Assembly: GCA_013397075.1 (NCBI GenBank) | Contig: VWZS01009933.1 | Span: forward strand, 405,741 to 469,740 | Reading direction: 5' to 3' | DNA from: Rhabdornis inornatus | Taxonomy: Eukaryota; Chordata; Aves; Passeriformes; Rhabdornithidae | Length of the DNA stretch: 64,000 nucleotides | Shown: positions 11,101 through 21,650 of the stretch, piece after piece | How the letters are laid out: each line of letters begins with the position of its first letter | Numbering within the stretch: position 1 is the first letter of the stretch | Position numbers and translations under genes: made by a program | The notes under the pieces: generated by a model | Seen by the model: the letters and a program-made list of their open reading frames with translations, nothing else | The model's database searches: none | What the model was told of the DNA's origin: nothing

Positions 11101-14100
11101 TAGCCATCTCACATATAGTAATATCTTCTCTTTGAAGTAAACCAATTTTAGCAGCCAATTATGAAGTAGGTGTACTGCAATATTGCCACAAGGTTTCATC
11201 CAGTGAACTCATCCTTTAGTTCTCCACAGCTGTGGCAGGATCTTGCTGCTACTGGGCAAAACCTTGCAAAATACCTTTCCAACCTTCTCTTTAAGCCTGT
11301 GGTTCCCTAGGGTGCACCTCAGGCTTATATAGGAGCTCTGTTGGAGCTCCAAAATGTTTGGATTTCTGTCTGTGACCAGGTTTTCAATGGTTGCTATTCT
11401 TCGGGATGCAAGCAGCCAGTTTTGTGTGCCCTGGGGAGGAGCTAAGTACTTATGTACATAGATGTTCTGATGGCTCCTGTGATAGAAAAGGCATGGCTGG
11501 ATCTACTTTAGAAGGAAGTGGAGACAGACAAATCCCTGGCCTCAAAATCATGTGAACTGACTGCATCATATATGCAGAATTTAAAGCTAGCTCTTTCTAT
11601 AGTGTTTTAGTTTTGGGGAGAGGTGGCAGGAACAGTTTGGAACTGAGCTGGTAAGAGAGCTAACAGTAAAATGGTGCAGATAATCAGGGACTAATTTTTC
11701 AGTGTGCTCCTTGGGCCTTTTCAGGGTACTTGTCAGGGTAGCTGTGCTTTATGGCTAAGTGCCATATGACAATGATACTAAAAAAAAATAAACAATGCTG
11801 TGTTCTGAAGTATAAACCTCTATTTAATTGAACTGCTAGAATACCCCTGATGTGACTTCATCCTGTGTCAACTGGTGTTTCTCCAAAAAGGTTCATTGCA
11901 TTGGTTTTGGAAGTCACATCACCTGGACACAATCCTTTATAAGCAGTAAGTATGTAACTGCCTTATTGTGAAAATTTAAAAAATTTTGCAACGTGGACCT
12001 GAGCCATTTCCTGCTTGTGAATTCCAAAGAACAGTCCAGAGCAAATTTACTTTGATACTATGTAACATTTATACTATCATGCCTCAAAGTCCAGGCAGGT
12101 CCTTCTCCAGAAGTCTCTGCTGTGCCCAGCTGCTGCTTATTTTCAAATACTGAGGTGGCACGACCCTGTTTTTCGTGTTTGTGTTTGTTTGTGCCAGTAC
12201 TTCTGTAATTTGCTTCAGGCAAAAGCACTTATTTAAATTGGGTAGACTAACCTTTCTGATTTTATCAGCAGTGAATTAGAGAGCTAAAAAGGAGGCAGTA
12301 GACTGTCCTACACTGCTTTATGATTTCAATTCTAACCATTTTTTGCGCCAAACTTTTTCCTTATTTTTTCTGCTCTGAGGTATCCCCCAGCTATGAGTAG
12401 ACCAACACTGTAATTGTTTCCATAGTAACAAAGACTTCAAAAAATGGAATGTACTGGAGGAAAAAAAAAAAAGACAAAAAAAAAGACAAAAAACCCCCAA
12501 CCCATAAGTTGTAAACAAAATAAAAATGAGTGGCAGAGACACAATATCTGAAGTCTAAAGGTTTCGTGGCTCCTTTCCAATGATCCAGCCTAATGTGAGA
12601 GTGATGATACAAGTTCATCTCAAATTCGCTAAAATACTCTCTTTCTAGAAGTCCGTATTACTATGGCATTTGCACTCACTAACTCATTTCCTCTCCTCTG
12701 GCTCAGACTCTTTAAGTGCTTGAACCTGCACGCAGATCAGATCCTTAGCTGGAGATGTCAGCTTGGGTGTCATCCTGCCAGTACTGCCCCTAAAGCCCGC
12801 TTAATCCAAATGCAGGATCTGTTGGACAAAGTACTGTTGCATGTTTCAAGGATGCTGATTTATGCTAGCTTCATGTTATTTAGTCGTATCTCTAACTAGA
12901 TGCATACTCTTCGGTTGGTTAATTTGTTGTGGGTTTTGTTGGTTTTTTTTAGACTAAGAGGCACAGGAATAGTTATTAGAAAGCATGCATTCTGCTTTTG
13001 AATCTTTTACTGGTATATGTTATATTAAAAAAAAAAATTGTTATGTTTTATTTTGTGTACCTGCTCATGCCTTGACTTCCCTACATGTAGAAAGGGAAGT
13101 ATAATACTTCTTCACTTTCTACTGTTTTTGAAAGGAGGTTGTTTCAAAATGCACAGTGTTGGCAATCTTTTCTCTCATTTAAGTATGCTTTGTACCGAAA
13201 ATATATAGTTAGCTGCAATATGCCCAATGCCTAAATATTGTAACATTCTGCAACAGATTTTTTTTTTAGTTCTGTGAACTCTCATACTTGTTTTGAAATA
13301 TTTCAGAAGATATGCTTAGCACTTTGCCTGAACTTAGTGCTAGAAATAGCTAAACTAAGGTGCATTCTGTCTACATAATACATATCAGAATGTTACAGTA
13401 AATGATTTTTGGCTGTGTAGAGTGTAATACTGTCTAAAATAATACAGATTCTTTAAAATGGAATGCACTACATGCTGATGGCCAGTTGTGAAGATGAAAA
13501 TGTTTCCTATTTGTGGGCCCAGAGCTCCTTGGAGACTATCACAGCCCCACGCAAGGGAGTGGAAGGAATCCACAAGAGAATCCACTTCTTGTGCCAGGAA
13601 TCCAGCCACATTTCAGAGGAATTGAACTGGAGAAGGTTTGGCCCACTGCCTCTGGTAACTGCTCCTGCAGTCAACCTACCAGTCTGCTTCAGAGCTGTTG
13701 GAGTTCCCACATTTGAAAAGCTCTTTGGACTTTACAGCTGAAGCCTCCCAGGCACATGCATTCATATCTCAGAATTAAAATATAATTTGTTTTGGCTAAA
13801 CAGCTGCTAAATCTTTCCTTCCTCCAGAGGTAAACATTTGTGCAATTAAGCATTTGTCAATGTTGGCATAAGTAACCATGTCCCCTTTGAAATATTTTCA
13901 AAACAAATACAAAGTAAATGTATATAGAGTGATCCAAAGTCATCGTTTTTTTCAGTAAAGGGACGTTCATTGTCTGGTTTGGTTTTCTTTTGCTTTATTT
14001 TCAGGATACATGCACCTTCAACTCGTAAAAAACACAGTCCTCTGGGCTAGTTTCAATCAAGCCTAGTATTGGGGTTGATGAAGGACATTCACATTATCTG

Positions 14101-16381
14101 TCTTCTATATAAGGATGTTGATCTTTAGTAAAGGAAAAGTTAAGAAAAGAGTGAGAAAGTTTTATCTAAATGTGACCTGGCTCATCCAGTTCTGCAGAGA
14201 TCACCCAGTCAAGGCCGGGAGATTAAGATTTGTTGATTTGTCATGATATGCAAGCTTCATTTAGTCTACATACAGTGAGTGAAACACAACTGATAATGGG
14301 CTTTTCTCATATCCCCAAGGGCTCTCATATCAGTGGTAAAAATGACAGCAGAAGTGAGTTTGAGGCCTCCAAGCTGTAAAATTCTATCAAACATTTGCTG
14401 GGAAGTCTTGAATCTAACTCTATACTGATAAAACTTTAGCAAAGCTTGCTAAAGATTTATTAGTATGAAGTTGGAGTCAGGTTTTCACAGATGCCAAATA
14501 AAAGAGCAGTCAGATCATTGGTACATCATGAATTTAATGAACTCTGAAACATAATTAAAGTTGCTGACAGTAGATGTCTCTCATATCTCAGCCCACACCA
14601 CACAGCATCAGTTATTTCCTGTGTCTCCTAAAATGAGAAAACTGTACAATAGCAAATCCTTATTTGTAATGACTCTTGGCATGTTGCAACTTCCAAATGA
14701 CTATTACTGTAATTTACTTATTAGATTATTTTAAATTTATTCTGAGATGGGCAGTCTGGTTAGGATAAAATTAGGTATCTTACCAACCAGAATCCATTCT
14801 GGTTCTAAATATATTTTGTAGGAAGTCAGAGAGGAACAGGAGAAAAGTGTCAGGATAAACAACAGGAAGGAGAAACTTGATAACCAAGTTTCACAGAACA
14901 TTCATCTTCACATGGTTTTAAATACTGGTGATATTTCTTAGGAATGGTTTTCACCATCTCTTTATCAGGTATACATAGGGTTTCTACAATGGAAAAGAAG
15001 TTTTGGGGTTTTTGTCCTTTGCCTGACTTCTAATGTCCAGTTTGGATTATAAATCTTTTTAATTTCTTTTTTAGTATTTTACAAACAGTGATTTGGGGGA
15101 GTTATGTTTGTTTTTGTTTTGCCACTGTTATTTTTTTCTGCACTTACATTAAAACTGAATTACTTTACTGCTTCTTGTGAGTCTCTGTTAGATCTGAAGA
15201 CTTCCAACCTGCCCTCCCAGAAATACAAAATTTGGGGATTTGTATGGAAGCTGAGCCTGCTTCATCTGACTCCATAAATACTCCAATTTCTGTGTGTTTG
15301 GTATTTTGCTCCAGCTTTAAGGGCTGTAGTTTTATCCTGCTTTAACATGAATCAGCTTTGAAGTTATGTGAGACTCAGTCATTCAGGTTCAAAAAACTTT
15401 GAATGGATTTTGTTTTCATTTTTGTTGTTCCAGAGTACTGAGCCCAAGTGAACAGTGGAGGAGGCACAAAAACAAAACAACAGTAATTTCTGTGTCTTTT
15501 GACCCAAACAGTGAAATAAGTGATCCCATGATAATTTTAGTTCAACTCCTTAGACAAAGGTGATTAGATAAATCAGAGATAGAAAAACACTCTCAACCAA
15601 GTTTGCAAAGCTTTTCAGTCTTTTTCTTGGTCTTAATTAAGTTATTATTAAAGTCGCATGAGCCTCATTATTTTTTTCTCACATAAAATGGAAAAAGTGT
15701 AAATGAGGCTTTGAGGTTTATGAAGGAGAGAGTGTGGTTGGAAAACTGGAGAAACAGTTTTGGCCAATTTTTTTTCCATTACTCCATAAGGCCAATCACT
15801 TTTTGGCGAGCATTGTTACCTAAATGTCTCTCTGTCAAGCGCAGGAAGGCAGCTGTGTACATCCTTTTTGGTTACTTTCCTTTCCTGAGTAGGAGCTTTG
15901 TTTCATAGGAGGAGACCACTGAGGTGAATGTACAGCATGCCTGACATAAATCATAGCTATTTGACACTGAGTATAATAGCCAAAGTATAAAAATGATCTT
16001 CAGGAAATAATGGCAGTTTCTGAATTTCTAGATTGTGGAAACAATTAACTTCGTGCCTCAGAATATATCATTAGCTGGATGTCATTTTAAAGGCCTAAAT
16101 ATTGGGAATATTTACATGGTCTGATTTACAGATCAACCATTGACCTCATGACTGCTTTGATGCATTATGTAGCATGAGAAGTATTTTTCCTTGACAGTAA
16201 AAATCTCCATGCACTACCTGAATCCCTGAGAGGATTGCCTCCCTGTTAGCACACACAGACAGATACATCAGTACAACTCTTAGAAATAAACATATCTCTT
16301 GATAGTACAAAAACACAGCAAAACATATTTTTTCTTCATGGATGTACTTGTGAATCTGTGACATTTTACAAAATTCCTAAC
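5167..16381. other. 11-kb AT-rich non-coding stretch
   Basis: No retroelement, exon or RNA gene is recognised with confidence. The sequence is AT-rich with frequent homopolymers. Open frames stay below about 95 codons and lack domain signatures. One ambiguous base lies at 10376. At 13385-13741 several frames on both strands are open at once. The last six bases of the flank (16382-16387, ATTAGG) are the left target duplication of the LTR starting at 16388. Confidence 0.5.
12461..12494. repeat. A-rich low-complexity tract
   Basis: Runs of A are interrupted by GAC, followed by a short C run. It could be the remnant of a poly(A) tail, but no LINE or processed-gene sequence is recognisable beside it. 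Confidence 0.7.
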
Positions 16382-16586
16382 ATTAGGTGACGCGTCCTCG
16401 CCCTCCTCCTGTCCACACCGTCCGGCCCGACTAGCCCACGAGGGCGAGGCTCGGCGCCAGGAGTGGGCCGTCCCCCGAAAAGGTCTTCCACCAGGAGTAC
16501 AGCTAGGGCTTTGGGAGCCCCGAACGAGAGACGCACGTCCGAGAACCGCAAAGGATCGGGCGAGACCTTTTAGTGGATCCACAGGG

Positions 16587-16592
16587 TTTATT
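16587..16592 (-). terminator. AATAAA signal of the minus-strand LTR
   Basis: TTTATT on the plus strand is AATAAA on the LTR's own strand. It lies about 76 bp downstream of the TATA element, the same spacing as in the sister LTR at 663-1319. Confidence 0.7.
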
Positions 16593-16667
16593 GGAGAGGG
16601 TAGGGGGAGACAACTGGGTCGCAGGGAAGGGAACCACCAAAAGGCACAGAACACAAGCAGATAGCAA

Positions 16668-16675
16668 CTTAAATA
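16668..16675 (-). promoter_or_regulatory. TATTTAAG TATA element of the minus-strand LTR
   Basis: On the minus strand this reads TATTTAAG followed by TTGCT. Two ATTGG boxes on the same strand lie upstream (plus-strand CCAAT at 16711-16715 and 16765-16769). The arrangement matches the sister LTR near 1 kb. Confidence 0.6.
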
Positions 16676-16832
16676 CCAGACCTCCCCCGTGGGAGGGTAC
16701 AAGCTAACAGCCAATAGAGACGGTAGGTGGGAGGAACACAGGGAGGAGACAATAAACCGATTCTCCAATGGGGCAACACTTGGGCGGGGTACAGAAAGCG
16801 GGGACAAATCACAAACCGAGAAACTAACAACT

Positions 16833-16954
16833 GACAGGGAACTTTCTAGAACATCGGGAGGGGCCAGGGAGGATTGACAAGGGCTAGGGAGTGGTCTGAG
16901 GGAGAAGGACAGGGAACATTCTGGATACATGGGAGGGCCCGGGGAGGATTGACA
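16833..16954 (-). repeat. 47-bp direct repeat in LTR U3 (enhancer-like duplication)
   Basis: Two similar 47-bp copies lie at 16833-16879 and 16908-16954, offset by 75 bp. Both start GACAGGGAAC and end GAGGATTGACA on the plus strand and differ at a handful of positions. Duplicated U3 blocks of this size are commonly enhancer repeats in retroviral LTRs. The sister LTR near 0.83-0.91 kb has one full and one partial equivalent. Confidence 0.75.
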
Positions 16955-17114
16955 CTTAACTGGGAGGGGTTTGGGGAGGTGCAACAGGGCAAGGGCGGGA
17001 AAGGAAGACCTCGGGCAGACCATTTCAGAGGGGAAACACCGGGGAGAAACCATTACAACTATAAATGAAATCAACTTATAATAAACTTAAAACTTGTGCA
17101 CCGCAACAATTAGG

Positions 17115-17155
17115 GTATTCTAGCGGATGGCCTCTCTGAAATACCCTCATAACTG
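17115..17155. other. 41-bp spacer between two independent solo LTRs
   Basis: This short host segment lies between the right duplication (ATTAGG) of the minus-strand LTR and the left duplication (TCTAAC, 17156-17161) of the plus-strand LTR. Each LTR has its own duplication, so they are separate insertions and not one provirus. Confidence 0.8.
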
Positions 17156-17443
17156 TCTAACTGTGGACACACTGTTAGAGATCTAGGAAAATTACAGCCT
17201 GGAAAATCATTCTCAGGCTGGAGCTTCTCCTGTTCTCTCATCTCCATTCCCAAGCTGATAACATGTCAGCTTCGGTAGGGAGATTTTCTCCCAGGATGAT
17301 AATTTGGTCAAAACAGAATGGAATTTACAACATTAGATTAACACCTGGTACTGACCGTGGGATTCATGCTGAAGTACTGTCCCAGAGGCGTTCTCCCAAT
17401 GATCCAGTGAGCTACTGTCTTGTCTTAGCTCTGCGGAGCATAC

Positions 17444-17450
17444 TATAAAA
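17444..17450 (+). promoter_or_regulatory. TATA box of the compact LTR
   Basis: A perfect TATAAAA lies 92 bp before the LTR end, which predicts a start site near 17470-17477. Confidence 0.7.
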
Positions 17451-17467
17451 GTACAAATCGTGCTCTC

Positions 17468-17473
17468 AATAAA
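17468..17473 (+). terminator. AATAAA signal of the compact LTR
   Basis: A perfect AATAAA begins 24 bp after the start of the TATA box, followed by GGCC and a T-rich stretch. The tight coupling implies a very short R region. Confidence 0.7.
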
Positions 17474-17547
17474 GGCCTTCTTTTCTCTAAGGTCTATGTG
17501 TGTTGCTGTCATTGCTCTCTCTCTCTAGCGTAGTAACCACATCTAAC

Positions 17548-18640
17548 TGTGGGATAAGCAGTGATAAAATGAGGTGAGATGTGCATCTTGTTGCATAGGA
17601 GAAGATCCTGCAGTTTTAGCTGGTTACACATATTTTTCTGCATGGGGGCATCTATAAAAGAATGAAATTGTTCCCTTTTTACTGTTTAGTGGGAGTTTTA
17701 CAGCCACAGAGGTACTGCATTAAGGATCTCAACCAACATAGTCTTAGGACATGATGCAGTGGGGTCGATCAGATCTTTGCACTTTGAAGTTGCTCCTTGC
17801 TGTCACCCTCCTAGAATATTTTCTGTGTTATTGTTTGTTACTGCCTAATTTGAAAGACCTGTCTGTAGCATGCTTCTCTTCAAAATAAAGGATAATTATA
17901 AATTTTTCTCCAAGTTATAGTACACCCACTGCCTGATGCCTGTCCCTTTAATGAGGTTCATGACCCATCTTGAGCAGGGCTCCCCAGCTTGCCCGCGTCA
18001 ATTCTGCTTTCTGGCATCAAGGAATTTTGTTCTGAAGACCTGCACCCCATGAGCTATTAATGATGCTCTACTTCCCTTGCTTTACTTTCTTCTGAATTCA
18101 GGTCAGTGCTACAATTCTGCCCTTAAAATTATGTTATCCCCACACTCATTTCATAGCCAGACTACAAACCTTATTCCCTGGGTTTTTTTCTTCAATTAAT
18201 TTTAACTTGTAGGGCAATAACAGGAGTTTGGCAGTTGGAGCTACTCCTTAAATGCCCTTGTGTCATACTGAACAGCTGACATTTATTTTGTAAACTGTGA
18301 TTATTTTATTGTATTTCCAAGAAGATCATGTTGTCACAATCAAATTGTGCCATCAGATTTTTTTTCTTTTACAGTCTCTAGAACTGGATAAAATTGAGAC
18401 ATGAATGTTTTGACTCACAAGTCTTTAGGCAATGTTCAGGGAGAAGAAATATTGATGGCTGTAACAGTGGTGGGAGTTTGCACCACCTAATCAGTAGTTT
18501 ATCTCTGTCTCTTCTGCCTTCATTCAGAGCCAGAATTAACAAATACACAAAGGAAATGGATTTTCTTGTGTTCAGGCTTGGTTGTTTATTAAATCTTATC
18601 AGAAAGTACAGAGCATTCAACAGCACTTCTAACTACCTGC
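17548..18640. other. AT-rich non-coding stretch, nothing recognised
   Basis: No repeat family or exon is recognised. A frame of about 117 codons that overlaps its right end (18394-18747) has no recognisable domain and overlaps an antisense frame. Confidence 0.45.
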
Positions 18641-19160
18641 CAGAAGTGAGCAAAATGGAGGAAGATCCAGCTGCTACAAGGTCTCTTAAAGCTAAACAGT
18701 CCAATAGAGAATTAACACCTCTATCATTTACCCTTTTAACCCAATAACTACATTCCCATGACCCTCAGTGTGGCACTGACTGACCAACCAGAAACTACTA
18801 CCTGAAACCCATGAAGAAGAAGGAAGAAGGAAGATGAACACCGAAAAAGACAACACCCAAAATCCTCCATCTTGTTCCATACCTACTACTATACTATAAA
18901 AACCTCAAATTTAAAACCGTTTACCATGTGAAAGCACACACAGCATGTGAAATTTCACTACACATCCATGATTTCAACTTCATCACTCAAATTTAGAAGC
19001 CTTCTCCAAGGCCTCAGGTCAAAAGCAGTGTTCTCCAGGGTGTCAGTGCCAGACAGCACAGAAAGATCAAAACCCCCAGGTTTCTGGGATCCAACAGATG
19101 GCTGCTCTCATGAATTTTGGTCCTAAATCTTAGTTGCCTTAGAGATAAGTTTTTCAAACT
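18641..19160. mobile_element. Possible ERV-derived fragment
   Basis: The segment contains CCAATAACT, a GAAGAAGGA purine block (about 18812-18835), a TATAAAA at about 18895, and a right part (about 19003-19075) that resembles a repeat I recall from passerine genomes. I could not find TG...CA ends with a target duplication, so neither class nor boundaries are established. It could equally be unique AT-rich DNA. Confidence 0.3.
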
Positions 19161-21383
19161 GTCATCCAAGCTAGGAGGACAAAAGTCCAAATCTTGAGGT
19201 TTTTTTTCTGGGCTCATTTCTATTATGATATCTGGGTTATGCTCCTTTGAAGAATTTTTCTTTCTCAGTTCAACTCTTTGAAGATGATTATTGCTGTTGG
19301 TCAGGCTTTTTGTGAGGTTGTTCAGTCTTTTGTGTGACATTTAATGATTGTATGTGACATTTTTCTATTTGGGAAGCAAAAAGCACAGCATGTTCATATG
19401 GAAGGTCTGAGTTTAAATCAAAGACTTTTAATATTTATAGCAACAAGTAAATAAACAAGTCTTAGAGATAAAACTTGGCCCTCAGAAATCTGTCACGATT
19501 CAGGCTGTGAACCTCACACAAGCTTCTTGTATCTTGCAGAAACAACCGGAGCTTGGATGTAATATGCTGATCCAAATATTTGTGTAAGCTGTACTCTGTA
19601 GTGAATGGAAGAATGCTGGATGAAAAAAAAAAAGGTAGTTTTTCTGCAGTTTTGCAGACCTGTTTTGGCTTTAGGTAGTTCCTTTTGTCTCTTGCCTATT
19701 TGGCTTCATTGGAAGCTGGATGAAGGTGTGTTAATAAAATTGTGACTTCTGGTCTGTGTCAAACTCAGTAAGTCAAACTTTTACATTCATGCTTGATGTT
19801 TCTTACCTTATGTACATGAAGTAAGTCTGCTACATAAAGATGCTGATAATTCTCCTGATCCTAATTACTTCTTCAGCTTGTTGGGTTGTTAAAGCTGAGT
19901 TGTTAAAACTACCAGAAAGGTCAGGTCATGAGCTAGCAGCAGGGCTGTACATGAGTCCCAATCCCTCCAAGACTATCATGATGTTCTCAGTATCTCCCAT
20001 GAGCAGAACTGCATTTATGATCTTGTCAGAGGTTCAGGTTGCAAGGCTACAAATGTTCAGATGTCCTTGGGTTTGCCTGTGGATGTCATCTTCCCCTTCA
20101 CAGAGATTCAGTCTACTTCAGTGATATATAACCAGATGGAAGCTATTGCATGGGGGAAGGGAATAGCCCCATCCATGCAAAAGCTGTCAAATGCCTCCCC
20201 TCTGGGGACTATCTAAAGACAGCTATGATCATTATTCTCCAGCTCTAATTCCTTTCACTTTCTTCCCTCACTTTCCCACGAAATATTGTGGAGAGACAAT
20301 GCTACAGATATTGACTCCTTTTTTCTCACGTTAATTACACCACTCTTTCCTCAGGTGACTCTGTATTAGAGTCATTAATAAATGTCACAGACTAAAAGCA
20401 TATGGTCTCTCTTCATTGCCAGGAAGCAGTATCTGGCAGCAAGGTAGCAGTAGTACACTCCTGAGATAAGTATTTCTTAAAAGTGAAAATGCCATTCTCC
20501 GCTCCCATGACAAGAATCACTGGAGTGCATATGTGCAGCTGTATATAGCCCTTCCTTACAACAGCCATGCCATTTGTAATCCTCTTTTGGATATAATGCT
20601 ACAGTAGCTTGGATTGCAATGTACCATTTTTAGCACTTATCACAGAGCAGCAGACAGCTGGGCTTTTACATTACAAAACAGCCACCGCTACATCAGTGGC
20701 TTAGACGACAGTGAAGTACTGTCCATGATGTATGATCTCGAGCAATGTCTAGAGGCCAGAATAAAAATCAGTCTGACTTCTCAAAAAACTAAATATAGCT
20801 GAAAGGGCTATTAAAATGGGCCATAAAAAGTGAAGTATGCAGCTGAACCAGGAAAGGAAAACATACATTTTCTCTCAGGCCAGCTAAATTACCTGGGTTC
20901 CAGAGTACTGTGTTTTAGAGAATAATGTCACAACAAGAGCCGAGGTAGTACTGTAGAGTGGAGTGGTTAGGCTGGCTCTCTTGGAGAGTTATGCTGCTCC
21001 ATAACCTTTACCTCAGGACAGATAATGACCACTTCACATGGTCCCATATTCAATAGCTGACCAGGGTGCCCTTTGTTGTTCATTCACTGTTAGTGATAAC
21101 TTGGATGAGCAATTTCATTTCCTATGTATATTTCAGGAATAACTGCACAAATACATGATTTTACTTATCAGAATTGATGCAAGTGTAAGCTGTCTCACTG
21201 AGGATGGCTTGCTTAATTTCCATTCAGTGTTAGCCATTCAGTTAAAGAGAGTAAAACAATGTGGCTGATCATTCCTATTCAAACAAAATAGTGCAGTTGT
21301 TAGGCCCAAGAAATTCTTGAACAATTCAAATGAGATAGATTCTTTCTGAATCAGTCAAAGCAAAGACTAAATCCCTAAACAGA
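19161..21383. other. AT-rich non-coding stretch, nothing recognised
   Basis: No recognisable repeat or exon. A short A run lies at about 19623-19634. Open frames stay below 100 codons and show no domain. Confidence 0.45.
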
Positions 21384-21650
21384 CACAGAATCACAGAATA
21401 TGCTGAGCTGGGAGAGACACGCAAAGATGACTGAATCCAACTCCTCGCCCTGTGCTGGACACCCCAAGATTTACACCATGTGCCTGAGAACACTGTCCAA
21501 ATGCTTCTTGACCTCTTTCAGGCTTGTGTTGTGACCATTTCACTGGGGAGCCTGTTCCAGTGCCCAACCACCCTCTGGGTGAAGAAACTTCCTCTAATAT
21601 GCAGCCTAAACCTCCTCTAGCACAACTTCAGGCCATGAATCTCCTAAATC
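21384..21650 (-). mobile_element. CR1 LINE fragment, 5'-truncated
   Basis: The plus strand begins CACAGAATCACAGAAT, the reverse complement of the CR1 3' tail, and continues with the characteristic CR1 3' region. Phrases such as CACCATGTGCCTGAGA and GGGGAGCCTGTTCCAGTGCCC match the family as I know it. The element is therefore inserted on the minus strand with its 3' end at 21384 and is truncated at the right end (5' truncation), as most CR1 copies are. It is diverged and has no open reading frame. The right boundary is accurate to about 15 bp. Confidence 0.85.

Larger units (their letters stand above)
16388..17108 (-). mobile_element. GC-rich ERVK/class II-like solo LTR, minus strand
   Basis: This is a 721-bp LTR. 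On the minus strand it begins TGTTGCGG (at 17108) and ends GACGCGTCA (at 16388). It is flanked by a perfect 6-bp duplication ATTAGG (16382-16387 and 17109-17114). On its own strand the order is U3 with a 47-bp direct repeat, ATTGG boxes, a TATTTAAG TATA element (16675-16668), AATAAA (16592-16587), then a GC-rich R/U5. The TGTTG.GG start, the TATTTAAGTTGCT box and the CAATAAACCC motif are shared with the LTR at 663-1319, so they are diverged members of one superfamily. No internal region is attached, so it is a solo LTR. A 264-codon minus-strand frame spans nearly the whole LTR and crosses its end into flanking DNA, which argues that it is not a gene. Confidence 0.9.
17162..17541 (+). mobile_element. 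Compact alpharetrovirus-like solo LTR
   Basis: This is a 380-bp LTR with a perfect 5-bp terminal inverted repeat TGTGG...CCACA, flanked by the 6-bp duplication TCTAAC (17156-17161 and 17542-17547). TATAAAA at 17444-17450 is followed after only 17 bp by AATAAA at 17468-17473, then a T/C-rich U5 of about 70 bp. The AATAAA therefore sits at or just before the expected start site, the layout seen in avian leukosis/sarcoma-type LTRs, where R is about 20 bp. The small size and 6-bp duplication agree with an alpharetrovirus-like (class II) element. No internal region is attached. Confidence 0.85.

Noticed and set aside
16280..17074. 264-codon minus-strand open frame, the longest in the window
   Set aside because: It covers almost the whole solo LTR and continues through the LTR end and target duplication into host DNA. 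Stop scarcity follows from C-rich composition, and no known domain is visible.
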